From Pseudomonadota bacterium (GTDB lineage Bacteria > Pseudomonadota > Alphaproteobacteria > Reyranellales > Reyranellaceae), in assembly GCA_018240745.1 (NCBI GenBank), contig JAFEFF010000096.1:1-61220 (forward strand): a DNA stretch of 61,220 nt. The letters are read 5' to 3'. Position 1 is the stretch's first letter; every line of letters starts with the position of its first letter. Shown here in pieces: positions 46,706 through 55,255 of this stretch. The notes under the pieces were generated by a model. It did not search any database. It was given only the letters and a program-made list of their open reading frames with translations, and was not told the DNA's origin. A program made the translations under genes and the position numbers.

Positions 46706-48049
46706 ATGAAAATGACTGTCTCAGCCCTCCCTCGCATCAACGTCGTCGGCCTCGGCAAGCTCGGAGCGCCGCTCGCCGCCGTGCTCGCCAGCCGCGGCTT
46801 CACCGTGATCGGCCTCGACGTCAACCGGACGTTCGTCGACGCGCTCAATGCCGGCAAGATGCCCATCGTCGAACCGCAGCTCAACGAGCTGATCGCCGAG
46901 AACCGGGAGCGCCTGTCCGCCACCATGGACGCCAACGAGGCGGTGCAGAAGAGCGACGCGTCATTCGTGATCGTGCCGACGCCGTCCAACAAGGAGACCG
47001 GCTTCTTCTCCAACAGCTACGTGCTGAAGGCGATGGAGACGCTGGGCAAGGCGCTGCGCAACAAGAAGGGCTACCACCTGGTCGTCGTCACCTCGACGGT
47101 GATGCCGGGCTCGACCGACGGCGAGATCAAGCAGGCGCTCGAGGCCGCCTCGGGCCGCAAGGTCGGCCCGGATCTCGGCCTCTGCTACAATCCCGAGTTC
47201 ATCGCGCTCGGCTCGGTCGTGCGCGACATGCTCTACCCCGATTCGATCCTGGTCGGTCAGGCGGACCAGAAAGCCGGCGACATGCTGGAGACGATCTACC
47301 GGCAGATGTGCGTCAAGAACCCGCCGGTCCAGCGCATGAACCTGGTGAGCGCCGAGCTCACCAAGATCTCGGTCAACACCTACGTCACCACCAAGATCTC
47401 CTACGCCAACATGCTGGCCGACATCTGCGACCGCCTGCCGGGGGCCGACGTCGACGTGGTGACCAAGGCGCTCGGCGCCGACACCCGGATCGGCCCGAAG
47501 TACCTCAAGGGCGCGATGGGCTACGGTGGCCCCTGCTTCCCGCGCGACAACGTCGCCTTCGCAGCCCTCGCCCGCAAGCTCGGCGCCAGGGCCAACGTTG
47601 CCGAGGCGACCGACCAGATCAACAACTACCAGGTCGAGCGCCTGACCAACCTGGTGTCGAAGTTCGCCAAGGCGGGCACGCGCATCGCCCTGCTCGGCCT
47701 GTCCTACAAGCCGCAGACTCCGGTGGTCGAGGAGAGCCATTCGGTGAAGCTCGCCGGCGCGCTGGCCGACAAGGGCTACATCGTCACGGTGCACGATCCG
47801 CTGGCCCAGGAAGCGGCGCTCAACGTGCTCGGGGAGCGTGCGCTGGGGGCGTCGTCACTGGAATCGGCGGTGCGCGACGCCGACCTGCTGATCGTCGCCA
47901 CCGGCTGGCCCGAGTATGCGGAGATCGACCCGGCGTGGGCCAAGCGCGACAACGGCCAGAAGATCACCATCCTCGACCTGTGGCGCACCTTGCCGGCGCA
48001 GAAGTTCGAATCGGTCGCCGACCTGCTCTATCTCGGTCTCGGCCGGTAG
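46706..48049 (+). CDS. UDP-glucose/GDP-mannose dehydrogenase family protein
   Basis: 447-aa NAD-dependent nucleotide-sugar 6-dehydrogenase, making a uronic acid for polysaccharides. Rossmann motif VVGLGKLGAPLA, VTSTVMPGST, YNPEFIALGS, and the catalytic Cys277 in GYGGPCFPRDN are intact. The C-terminal domain has LLGLSYKPQTPVVEESHS. Whether UDP-glucose, UDP-ManNAc or GDP-mannose is used cannot be told here. It is divergent from pepA. Confidence 0.92.
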   Translation: MKMTVSALPRINVVGLGKLGAPLAAVLASRGFTVIGLDVNRTFVDALNAGKMPIVEPQLNELIAENRERLSATMDANEAVQKSDASFVIVPTPSNKETGFFSNSYVLKAMETLGKALRNKKGYHLVVVTSTVMPGSTDGEIKQALEAASGRKVGPDLGLCYNPEFIALGSVVRDMLYPDSILVGQADQKAGDMLETIYRQMCVKNPPVQRMNLVSAELTKISVNTYVTTKISYANMLADICDRLPGADVDVVTKALGADTRIGPKYLKGAMGYGGPCFPRDNVAFAALARKLGARANVAEATDQINNYQVERLTNLVSKFAKAGTRIALLGLSYKPQTPVVEESHSVKLAGALADKGYIVTVHDPLAQEAALNVLGERALGASSLESAVRDADLLIVATGWPEYAEIDPAWAKRDNGQKITILDLWRTLPAQKFESVADLLYLGLGR

Positions 48050-48051
48050 AA

Positions 48052-48274
48052 CGCACGTCGTGGACCTGCGCCGCGAAGTCCGCGAGTAGGTGCCAGAGCC
48101 GCGAGACGACGTAGCCATGGAACAGCACTTGCGCCCAAACGAGCGGGGGCCGGTCAGCGCGTAGAGGAAGGCGGCAGCCAGGAAGAATGGCCCGTCTTCC
48201 TGATCCTTCCGCAGGATATGGCCCACGCGCTCGATGGGTTCGTCGGGCGTCCGTGATGTCGGTTCAATCCTCAT
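48052..48274 (-). pseudogene. Frameshifted MAPEG-family fragment
   Basis: On the minus strand, one frame reads IERVGHILRKDQEDGPFFLAA and continues FLYALTG; after a shift near 48145, another frame reads LVWAQVLFHGYVVSRLWH and then LLADFAAQVHDVR. Together they resemble the middle of a MAPEG (membrane-associated eicosanoid/glutathione) protein, including the (R/K)xDxE-PFF segment and an FxxxVxxRLxH helix. The first helix and the C-terminus are missing. The remnant abuts the end of the sugar dehydrogenase gene. The match is from memory of the family pattern. Confidence 0.5.
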
Positions 48275-48424
48275 CCAATCTCACCAGGCCGAGGGTCCCG
48301 CAAATACTCGTGCTCCAAATCCGCGTTGCCCTCACGATACTCATGCTGCCCCTGCCAACCCTTGCTCTCGTGCCGAGCCCGTTCGGCCGGCCACGCGGGA
48401 GTCGGGAACCTCAAGGAGCACGAC

Positions 48425-48790
48425 ATGAGCACCGACGATCCACTTTCTTCGCTGCTGCATAACACGCGCGAACTCGAAGACTTTCTTCACGACTTCATAG
48501 GGCAATTGGCGAAGCGCAAGCTCAAACCCGGCGCAGATGTTTCGCGTCTCCCCGAAAAGTTTGGTCTCGAGATGCCGTCGGCGCTCAAGGGAGCCAAGAT
48601 CACATGGGACGGAACAGGTGATCATGGCGCCGCGGAACGGGAAACGGGAGAGCAGGTACTGGTGCTGTCCCGGCCCGGCCAATTCGATGCCGTGGGACTC
48701 ACGATCGGCTGCATCCGAATCAGGCGGTTCCAGATATGTCTCGAGTGCGGATGGTTTTACTGCCGCATCGTCATCAAGGGCAGATTTTAG
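48425..48790 (+). CDS. Hypothetical protein with Cys-rich C-terminus (121 aa)
   Basis: AAGGAG precedes the ATG. The N-terminal ~75 residues are polar and helical (ELEDFLHDFIGQLAKRKLKPG). The C-terminal ~25 residues are beta-like with four cysteines in a C-x8-C-x2-C-x4-C arrangement (GCIRIRRFQICLECGWFYC). No signal peptide and no recognised family. The short length, good ribosome binding site and Cys-dense tail would suit a metal-binding or peptide-precursor role, but neither is shown. Confidence 0.62.
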   Translation: MSTDDPLSSLLHNTRELEDFLHDFIGQLAKRKLKPGADVSRLPEKFGLEMPSALKGAKITWDGTGDHGAAERETGEQVLVLSRPGQFDAVGLTIGCIRIRRFQICLECGWFYCRIVIKGRF

Positions 48791-49033
48791 TCAGACCCCC
48801 GACTCCGACGACGCGGCCGGAAGACGGCTGCGTCCCCGCTCCGCGCGCGGCGTATCCGCCCGCGGCCAGCCCGACGGATCGACGATCGCATCCATCGTCG
48901 GCGAATAGTCGGACGCGCCCGGCCGCTGCTCCAGGGCATTCCCTTGCAGCCCCAACGCCAGAAGCGACGTCAAGGCAAGAGCGCCAATCAGCATCGCCAG
49001 CGCAAGCGCGAATCCCCGTCCCAGCGCATTCAT
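48791..49033 (-). CDS. Small membrane-anchored hypothetical protein (80 aa)
   Basis: One hydrophobic segment at the start (FALALAMLIGALALTSLLALGL) and a polar, Pro/Arg/Ser-rich tail. The stop abuts the stop of the convergent 121-aa gene with no gap. An in-frame GTG 39 bases upstream is another possible start. No family recognised. Confidence 0.45.
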   Translation of the reverse strand: MNALGRGFALALAMLIGALALTSLLALGLQGNALEQRPGASDYSPTMDAIVDPSGWPRADTPRAERGRSRLPAASSESGV

Positions 49034-49317
49034 CCCGGATATCCCACGTACCCGGGCGTTGCTTAGGTCCACTGTGAGGCAATCTCAAGGCAGGCGCTCC
49101 GACCCGACTACGCACTGACGTCCCTCCGCCTGGAGCAGGAACAGCAGGCATGACTGACCGGCAACTTCATACGAGGCGCCGGTCTCCTCGAACAGACAGA
49201 CGCTCGACCTTGGTCGCATGGACGAGAACAGCACGAAGTTCCCTGCCCCAGCTCGCTCGGGAACGCCCGACATCGCCGAACGTGGCCCGCTGCGACCAAC
49301 AAATCTGCCGCTCCCCG

Positions 49318-49339
49318 TGTCGCGCGCGACCGCGCGACA
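49318..49339 (+). promoter_or_regulatory. Leader hairpin 1 (9-bp stem, 4-nt loop)
   Basis: TGTCGCGCG and CGCGCGACA pair perfectly around CGAC. It lies 77 bases before the ATG of the FdhF/YdeP-like gene. It could be part of an RNA leader or an operator palindrome. Confidence 0.6.
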
Positions 49340-49367
49340 TCGCACCGGCGCAACTCCCTATCCGACC

Positions 49368-49389
49368 GCACGTTCCCATCGGAACGTGC
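49368..49389 (+). promoter_or_regulatory. Leader hairpin 2 (9-bp stem, 4-nt loop)
   Basis: GCACGTTCC and GGAACGTGC pair perfectly around CATC, 27 bases before the ATG. It has the same stem and loop lengths as hairpin 1 but a different sequence. There is no T-run, so it is not a standard terminator. Confidence 0.6.
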
Positions 49390-49416
49390 GCGATCAAAGG
49401 CAAGAGGGAGCTTCGA

Positions 49417-51693
49417 ATGCCCAAGGACGACAACACCGTACACTACGAAGGCCCCTCCGGCGGTTGGGGCTCGGTGCGTGGCATGATGCGCATCTATGCG
49501 CGAGAGCTCAGCCCGCCGACGGTTCTCAAGACGCTGAGCGAGCAGAACAAGCCGCAGGGCTTCGCCTGCGTGTCGTGTGCCTGGGCGAAGCCCGCCGACT
49601 ACCATCCGGCCGAGTTCTGCGAGAACGGCGCCAAGGCCACGATGTGGGAGATGACCAGCCGGCGCTGCGGCCCGGATTTCTTCGCCAAGCACACCCTGGC
49701 CGAGCTGCGCGAATGGCGCGACTACGATCTCGAGCAGCAGGGCCGGCTCACCCATCCGCTGCGCTACGATCCGGCGACCGACCGCTATGTGCCGTGCAAC
49801 TGGGACGAGGCCTTCTCGGCGATCGGCCGGGAACTGCGGGCGCTCGATCCGAAGTCGGTGATCTTCTACACCTCCGGGCGCGCCAGCCTGGAAGCCGCCT
49901 ATTGCTATTCGTTGCTCGCCCGGCTGTACGGCAGCAACAACCTGCCCGACAGCTCGAACATGTGTCACGAGACGACGTCGGTCGCGCTCAAGAAGCTGAT
50001 CGGCGTCGGCGTGGGTACGGTCGTGTACCAGGACTTCGCGAGCTGCGACGCGATGTTCTTCTTCGGCCAGAACACCGGATCGAACAGCCCCCGCTTCCTC
50101 CATCCTCTTCAGGAGGCCGCCAAGCGGGGTTGCAAGATCGTCACCTTCAACCCCGTGCGCGAGAAAGGGCTGGAAACCTTCATCAACCCGCAGAGCCCGT
50201 CCGAGATGCTGACGGGCCACGAGACGAAGATCTCCTGCCAGTACCACCAGGTGAAGCCATCGGGCGACATCGCGGCGATCCTTGGTCTGTGCAAGCACAT
50301 CCTGGCAAGGGACGACGAGGCCAGGGCGCGCGGCGGCAAGGTGGTCGACCGCGACTTCATCGAGCAGCATACGCACGGCTTCGAGGCCTTCGAGACGTTC
50401 GTGCGCAACACCGGCTGGAGCGAGATCGAGCGCGCGTCCGGCCTGTCGCGCCGCGATCTCGAAGCAGCAGGCCAGGTCTACGTCGAGGCCGAGAAGGTCA
50501 TCGCCGTATACGGCATGGGCCTGACGCAGCACGTACACGGGTTCGACAACGTCGCGATGCTGGTCAACCTGCTGCTGCTCGGCGGCAATATCGGCCGCGA
50601 CGGCACCGGTCTCTGCCCGGTGCGCGGCCATTCCAACGTGCAGGGCCAGCGGACGGTCGGCATCTCGGAGAAGCCCGAGCTGGTGCCGCTCGACAAGCTC
50701 GCGGCGCTGTACGGTTTCGAGCCGCCGCGCGAGAAGGGCCTGAATACCGTCGAGGCCTGCGAAGGCATGCGGTCCGGCAAGGTGAAGGCCTTCTTCGGCC
50801 TGGGCGGCAACTTCGTGCGCGCGATTCCCGAGCGGGAAGCGATGGAACGCGCCTGGACCGGCATGAGACTGACGGTGCAGGTCGCGACCAAACTCAACCG
50901 CAGCCATCTGGTCCACGGGCAGGTCGCCTATCTGCTGCCGTGCCTCGGCCGCACCGAGGAAAGCCAGGTCCTGACGATGGAGGACAGCCTGAGCTGCATC
51001 CACGGGTCGCTCGCGCGGCGCGCGCCGGCCAGCGACCATCTGCTGTCGGAGCTGGCGATCGTCGCCGGCCTCGCCAAGGCCACGCTGCCCCCGAACCCCA
51101 GGGTGCCGTGGGACTCGTGGGTCGCCGACTACGCGATCGTGCGCGACCGCATCGAGGAGACCTATCCGGATCTCTTCCCGCATTTCAACCAGAAGCTCTT
51201 CACACCCGGCGGCTTCTACAAGGGCAACAAGGCGCGCGAGCGGATCTGGAAGACCGCAAGCGGCAAGGCCGAGTTCACCGTCCCGACGGCGCTGGTGGCC
51301 TGCGGCTTCGGCGAGGCGCCCGGCCGCTATCGGCTGATCACGCTGCGCAGCAACGACCAGTTCAACACCACCATCTACGGCTTCAGCGACCGGATGCGCG
51401 GAATCGAGGGCACGCGCGATGTGCTCCTCATCAATCGGGACGAGATGGCGCGCGCCGGTCTGGCCGAGGGCGACGTGGTCGGGTTGGTGAGCGACGCCGA
51501 AGATGGTGTCAGCCGCCAGGTTTCGGGCCTGAAGGTCACGCCGTTCGCCCTGCCCGACGGATGCGTCGCGTCCTACTACCCTGAGTGCAATCCGCTGGTG
51601 CCGCTGTCGCACCACGATCAGCAGTCCAAGACGCCGGCGTCGAAGGCGGTTCCGGTCCGGATCGTCGCACAGGGTACGGCTGCGCACCGTTAG
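49417..51693 (+). CDS. FdhF/YdeP family molybdopterin oxidoreductase
   Basis: 758-aa catalytic subunit of the molybdopterin (DMSO reductase) superfamily, close in length and motifs to E. coli YdeP (759 aa). The N-terminus has ACVSCAWAKPADYHPAEFCENGAKA as two short stretches with three cysteines, the remnant or altered Fe-S site of this group. SSNMCHETTS is likely the segment whose Cys binds the metal. Later: GGNIGRDGTGLCPVRGHSNVQG, and a C-terminal dinucleotide-binding domain (LITLRSNDQFNTTIYGF). YdeP is linked to acid resistance in E. coli; the substrate is unknown. No electron-transfer subunit gene is adjacent. Confidence 0.9.
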   Translation: MPKDDNTVHYEGPSGGWGSVRGMMRIYARELSPPTVLKTLSEQNKPQGFACVSCAWAKPADYHPAEFCENGAKATMWEMTSRRCGPDFFAKHTLAELREWRDYDLEQQGRLTHPLRYDPATDRYVPCNWDEAFSAIGRELRALDPKSVIFYTSGRASLEAAYCYSLLARLYGSNNLPDSSNMCHETTSVALKKLIGVGVGTVVYQDFASCDAMFFFGQNTGSNSPRFLHPLQEAAKRGCKIVTFNPVREKGLETFINPQSPSEMLTGHETKISCQYHQVKPSGDIAAILGLCKHILARDDEARARGGKVVDRDFIEQHTHGFEAFETFVRNTGWSEIERASGLSRRDLEAAGQVYVEAEKVIAVYGMGLTQHVHGFDNVAMLVNLLLLGGNIGRDGTGLCPVRGHSNVQGQRTVGISEKPELVPLDKLAALYGFEPPREKGLNTVEACEGMRSGKVKAFFGLGGNFVRAIPEREAMERAWTGMRLTVQVATKLNRSHLVHGQVAYLLPCLGRTEESQVLTMEDSLSCIHGSLARRAPASDHLLSELAIVAGLAKATLPPNPRVPWDSWVADYAIVRDRIEETYPDLFPHFNQKLFTPGGFYKGNKARERIWKTASGKAEFTVPTALVACGFGEAPGRYRLITLRSNDQFNTTIYGFSDRMRGIEGTRDVLLINRDEMARAGLAEGDVVGLVSDAEDGVSRQVSGLKVTPFALPDGCVASYYPECNPLVPLSHHDQQSKTPASKAVPVRIVAQGTAAHR

Positions 51694-51790
51694 GAACAGG
51701 GTCGGCCCGGTCAGCAACAGAGAATGGCAGCGGACGTTTTCCGAACGCGCCGCCCGCCCGTTGGCGCCTCACCATTTTCCGGAGGACCCC

Positions 51791-52333
51791 ATGAAGATTG
51801 CCTTGCTCGCTTCGACCGCGCTCCTGGCGATGGCCGCCGCAGCGCCGTCCCTTGCCCAGTCGATTCCCGAGAAGACGGGTGTCAACCAGGCACTTGCCAT
51901 CGCGCCCAAGACCCAGGACTTCGTCACTCTCGCCGCGCAAAGCGACATGCTGGAGATCCAGTCGAGCAAGCTCGCCCTCCAGAAGTCCGACAACGACAAG
52001 ACCAAGACCTTCGCCCAGAAGATGATCGACGACCACACCAAGACCTCGACCGAGCTCAAGGACCTGGTGGCGAGCGGCAAGGCGAAGCTGAGCCCGCCTC
52101 CTGCGTCACTCGACAAGAGCCATCAGGCGAAGCTCGACAAATTGACCAAGCTGCAGGGCAAGGACTTCACCAAGCAGTACGACGACATGCAGGTGTCGGC
52201 CCACAAGGATGCCGTGTCGCTGTTCGAGCGCTACGGCAAGGACGGCGACGATCCCGACCTGAAGGCGTTCGCCGGCAAGACCCTGCCCAAGCTGCAGGAA
52301 CATCTCAAGATGGCGCAGGATCTCGAGAAGTAG
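51791..52333 (+). CDS. DUF4142 secreted protein
   Basis: 180-aa protein with a signal peptide (MKIALLASTALLAMAAAAPSLAQS) and the ferritin-like helical DUF4142 body: DFVTLAAQSDMLEIQSSKLAL, FAQKMIDDHTKTSTEL and KQYDDMQVSAHKDAVSLFERY. It is periplasmic, and the family is often stress-related but undefined. GGAGGA precedes the ATG. It lies 97 bases after the FdhF/YdeP-like gene. Confidence 0.9.
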   Translation: MKIALLASTALLAMAAAAPSLAQSIPEKTGVNQALAIAPKTQDFVTLAAQSDMLEIQSSKLALQKSDNDKTKTFAQKMIDDHTKTSTELKDLVASGKAKLSPPPASLDKSHQAKLDKLTKLQGKDFTKQYDDMQVSAHKDAVSLFERYGKDGDDPDLKAFAGKTLPKLQEHLKMAQDLEK

Positions 52334-52416
52334 ACTTGTCCCCTCTGGGTGAACCGGCCAGCCAAACTCGAAGGGGCCCCCGGTTTTCGGCGGCCCTTCT
52401 CGCAGGCCCGGTCATC

Positions 52417-52460
52417 GGACCGCTCCAGGAGCGGTCCGGCGCCCCACTGGAATGGCGTGC
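52417..52460. repeat. GGACCGCTC hairpin plus degenerate GCGCCACT copy
   Basis: GGACCGCTC/GAGCGGTCC forms a 9-bp stem with loop CAG (52417-52437). It is followed by GCGCCCCACTGGAATGGCGTGC, an imperfect copy of the hairpins at 34806 and 37551. It lies between converging DUF4142 and glycosyltransferase-like genes. The GGACCG edge also recalls the outer stem of the paired-hairpin elements. Confidence 0.7.
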
Positions 52461-52472
52461 TCCGATCAGGCC

Positions 52473-54050
52473 CTAACCCGCCTTCTTCTTGAACTTCAGG
52501 ATGACCTTTTCCTTCATCGTCACCGGCTCGGCGAGCGGAATGCCGGCGAGGACCTGGGCACAGAACGGGTTGATATTGGCGCCGACATAGTCCGTAAAGA
52601 CCGGCCAATATTTGTTGAAGATGACGTTAATGCCGATGAGGCGGCGCGGGGTCTGGCGTCCTTTGGGGCGAGTCTCGCCCTCGGTCGAGGCGGCACGGCG
52701 GAACAGGCGTTCGACGGTCTTGAGCTGGCGGCGGTCGGCCAGCGTCTCCTCGCGGCCGACCCGCACCGGATCGTCGATCTTCTGCGTCGTCAGGCCGAAC
52801 TCGAACATGAACAGGTCGGCGCGCTTGAGCAGGTCGCCGAAGCGGCCGCCCCTGATGGCAGGGTCGTCGACCGCCAGGCCGACCTCCTGCGGGACTAGCA
52901 CCGGGCCGGTGAAGCCCATGCCGCGCCAGGCGGCGGCGAAGCGCCGGATGAAGTCGGCGCGGCAGCCCGCCACCAGGATCGACGTGCTCTTCGGGTAGGT
53001 CAGCACCTGGTCGCACACGAACGGCAGCGTGTGGCGCAGATCGTAGGTCAGGTCGTCGAACAGGTGCCATTCGACGCTGGTGTTGGTGAACGGCACGGTC
53101 GCCGGCTCGATCGCCTGCGAAAGGCCCGCGACGTAGCGCTCGTAGGCGGTGTCGCGGTCGAGCCGCAGCTCCTCGATCCTGGCGTCTGGCCAGCCCCAGG
53201 TCTCGGCCTGCTCTGGGATGTAGGGCGACGAGACGTTCCAGATGTACTTGTCGTGGCTGTTCATCGTCGTCTTGCGGCCCTTGTTGTTGGCCGCCGCCAC
53301 GCGCGTGTGGTCGCAGTGATAGCCGAACGCCTTGTCCATCAGCGTGTCGACCCGGCCGCGATAGAGCGCCATCCGCGCCGCCAGGTTGGAATCGCAGTGC
53401 CAGCCCAGGATCATCGACTCGTCGAAGCCGTGGACGGCGAACATGTCCTCGCGCAGCACCGCCTGGAAGTCGCCGAGCGCGTCGTACTTCATCGGCATGA
53501 AGTTGTGCACCACCTGGTTCAGGTGGAACCGCACCGACCAGTCGCGCAGCTTGGCGAGGTTGCCGGCGGCGTCCTTCCGGTCGAACGCGGCCTCCCACAG
53601 CATCTCGGGAATCTCGAACCGCGGGATCTGGTAGAAGCCGTCGGGCAGCGCGCCGAGGATCTCGCTCAGCGATTCGCCCTCGGTGCGCGGCACCAGCAGC
53701 ATGTCGGTGTTGGTATAGAGGATCCACCGGTTCCTCGGATTGGACCGCCGCAGCGCCACGTTGCGCGACTGCGATTCGAGCGCGACCAGGTGGGTCCTGG
53801 ACTTCAGGTGCACATGCTGCTCGGGACGGACCCGCAGGATGCGCATGTGCTGCCTGGCCTTGTCGGTCAGCGTGTCGGCGATCGCCTCGGGAAAGGTCGG
53901 GTGGTCGTCGGGCGTGTTGTAGTCGACGAACAGGATCTCGTCGTCCGGATCGGACATCACCTCGGCCAGCGCGTTGAAGCTGATCGCGGCGCGCTTGTGG
54001 AGGTTGTAGCCGTGAGTGTCGTTGCGGCCGTAGATGATGACGGAGAACAT
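52473..54050 (-). CDS. Glycosyltransferase-like protein (525 aa)
   Basis: The N-terminus MFSVIIYGRNDTHGYNLHKRA, and ILFVDYNTPDDHPTFPEAI, look like a GT-A nucleotide-sugar-binding domain. NRWILYTNTDMLLVP holds a DxD-like NTDM acidic turn. The C-terminal ~180 residues are a separate alpha/beta region (TSILVAGCRADFIRRFAAAWRGM) and a basic tail (VILKFKKKAG). No signal peptide. I cannot assign a sugar or acceptor. It is downstream of the TPR gene with a 17-base gap. Confidence 0.65.
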   Translation of the reverse strand: MFSVIIYGRNDTHGYNLHKRAAISFNALAEVMSDPDDEILFVDYNTPDDHPTFPEAIADTLTDKARQHMRILRVRPEQHVHLKSRTHLVALESQSRNVALRRSNPRNRWILYTNTDMLLVPRTEGESLSEILGALPDGFYQIPRFEIPEMLWEAAFDRKDAAGNLAKLRDWSVRFHLNQVVHNFMPMKYDALGDFQAVLREDMFAVHGFDESMILGWHCDSNLAARMALYRGRVDTLMDKAFGYHCDHTRVAAANNKGRKTTMNSHDKYIWNVSSPYIPEQAETWGWPDARIEELRLDRDTAYERYVAGLSQAIEPATVPFTNTSVEWHLFDDLTYDLRHTLPFVCDQVLTYPKSTSILVAGCRADFIRRFAAAWRGMGFTGPVLVPQEVGLAVDDPAIRGGRFGDLLKRADLFMFEFGLTTQKIDDPVRVGREETLADRRQLKTVERLFRRAASTEGETRPKGRQTPRRLIGINVIFNKYWPVFTDYVGANINPFCAQVLAGIPLAEPVTMKEKVILKFKKKAG

Positions 54051-54067
54051 CGGCTCTGTCCTATCGG

Positions 54068-55150
54068 TTATCGGCCGAGCTGGTTGCGGGCGGCGGCGTA
54101 CTCGATCATCGAGGGCGGCGCGATCTCGACCACTTCCTTGAAGCGCTCGAGCTGGAACAGCGCCTCGACGCGCCGGCCTTCGGTGGTGGCCGCGGCCAGC
54201 ACGGTCTCGGCCGTGGCCTTGCCGGCATGCAGCGCGAACAACGGCGCGGGCCATCCGCCGGGCGGCACCTCGACCGGGTCGAACGGCCGGTCGAGCCGCT
54301 TCAGCGCGGTCAGGCGGTAGAGTCGCCAATAGGGATCGTCCGGCGACTTCCCGATCGCGCGCTCGAGCTCGGGCAACGCCTCGGCCCAGGCGCCGAGCCG
54401 CAGCGCCACGCACGCGCGGGCGGCCGGCTGGTGCTCGGGCAGCGCCGCGAGCTGCCGGCGCCAGTCGACATTGGCCTTGTCGATCCGCCCGAGGGCGGCG
54501 TAGGCGACCGCGCGACCGCTCAGCACCTCGGGCGCCCGCGGAACCGCCTTGAGCGACGCGCTGAACGCGTCGACCGCCGAGCGGTAGCGGCCCATTGCCG
54601 ACAGCGCCTCGCCCTTCAGCGCCAGCAGCGCCGGATCCTTGTCCTTGATCTTCAGCGCCCGCTCATAGGCCTTCAGCGCCTCGGCCGGCCGGCCGTGCGC
54701 CATCAGGGCGTTGCCCACTGCCGAGTGCGGATAGGAGCCGGTCTTGATCCGTTCGAGCGCCAGCTCGTAGGACTCGATCTCGAAGGTCAACCGGCCCTGC
54801 TGGCGCCAGATGTAGCTGCGGTCCGGCGCACCGGTGCGCTCGGCCGCCCACAGTCGCCGCGCCTCGGCATAGTCGGGTCGCGCCGCCTCGGCGTGACCCA
54901 GCATATCGAGGCACTCGGCGCGCGAAGCCCGGGCCTCGGCATAGTCGGGCAGCAGCTCGATCGCCCGGTCGAAGTCCTTCACCGCAGCCTCGATCCCGCC
55001 GGCGCGCATGCGATAGCGGCCGCGGCGGAACAAAGCCTGGCCCTGCCGTTCGGGGTCGGGATCGTCGATGCCGGGGAAGTCCGGAGCGTTCGCCTTCCGC
55101 AAAAGGCCAACGCCCGCCAACGCGGATTTCAGAAAACCTTGCTTTGCCAA
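54068..55150 (-). CDS. TPR-repeat protein
   Basis: About 360 aa of tetratricopeptide repeats (for example QALFRRGRYRMRAGGIEAAVKDFDRAIELLP, here in two parts: QALFRRGRYRMRAGGIEA and AVKDFDRAIELLPDYAEA; and VGNALMAHGRPAEALKAYER). TPRs scaffold protein complexes. The frame has no ATG near its start; the TTG at 55150 is chosen because GAGGAA lies 6 bases before it, though the frame is open to a TTG 57 bases further upstream. It is followed by the glycosyltransferase-like gene, so the two may cooperate in glycan assembly. Confidence 0.78.
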   Translation of the reverse strand: MAKQGFLKSALAGVGLLRKANAPDFPGIDDPDPERQGQALFRRGRYRMRAGGIEAAVKDFDRAIELLPDYAEARASRAECLDMLGHAEAARPDYAEARRLWAAERTGAPDRSYIWRQQGRLTFEIESYELALERIKTGSYPHSAVGNALMAHGRPAEALKAYERALKIKDKDPALLALKGEALSAMGRYRSAVDAFSASLKAVPRAPEVLSGRAVAYAALGRIDKANVDWRRQLAALPEHQPAARACVALRLGAWAEALPELERAIGKSPDDPYWRLYRLTALKRLDRPFDPVEVPPGGWPAPLFALHAGKATAETVLAAATTEGRRVEALFQLERFKEVVEIAPPSMIEYAAARNQLGR

Positions 55151-55255
55151 TAAGTTCCTCGGGCCTGGGCGGGGTGTCCCGCTAAACCACCTGTTCCGAT
55201 GCGTCAAGCGCGGCCCGGGAGCACGATTGGGGGTACATCTGCATGGTGGACGCGA

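Larger units (their letters stand above)
49034..49416. other. Long leader/intergenic region before the molybdopterin oxidoreductase
   Basis: No convincing gene; short frames on both strands lack family features. The last 100 bases hold the two hairpins listed separately, and a GAGGGAG ribosome binding site lies 8 bases before the ATG. Confidence 0.6.

Noticed and set aside
45219..46709. 496-codon plus-strand frame
   Set aside because: Antisense to pepA, with no recognisable motif.
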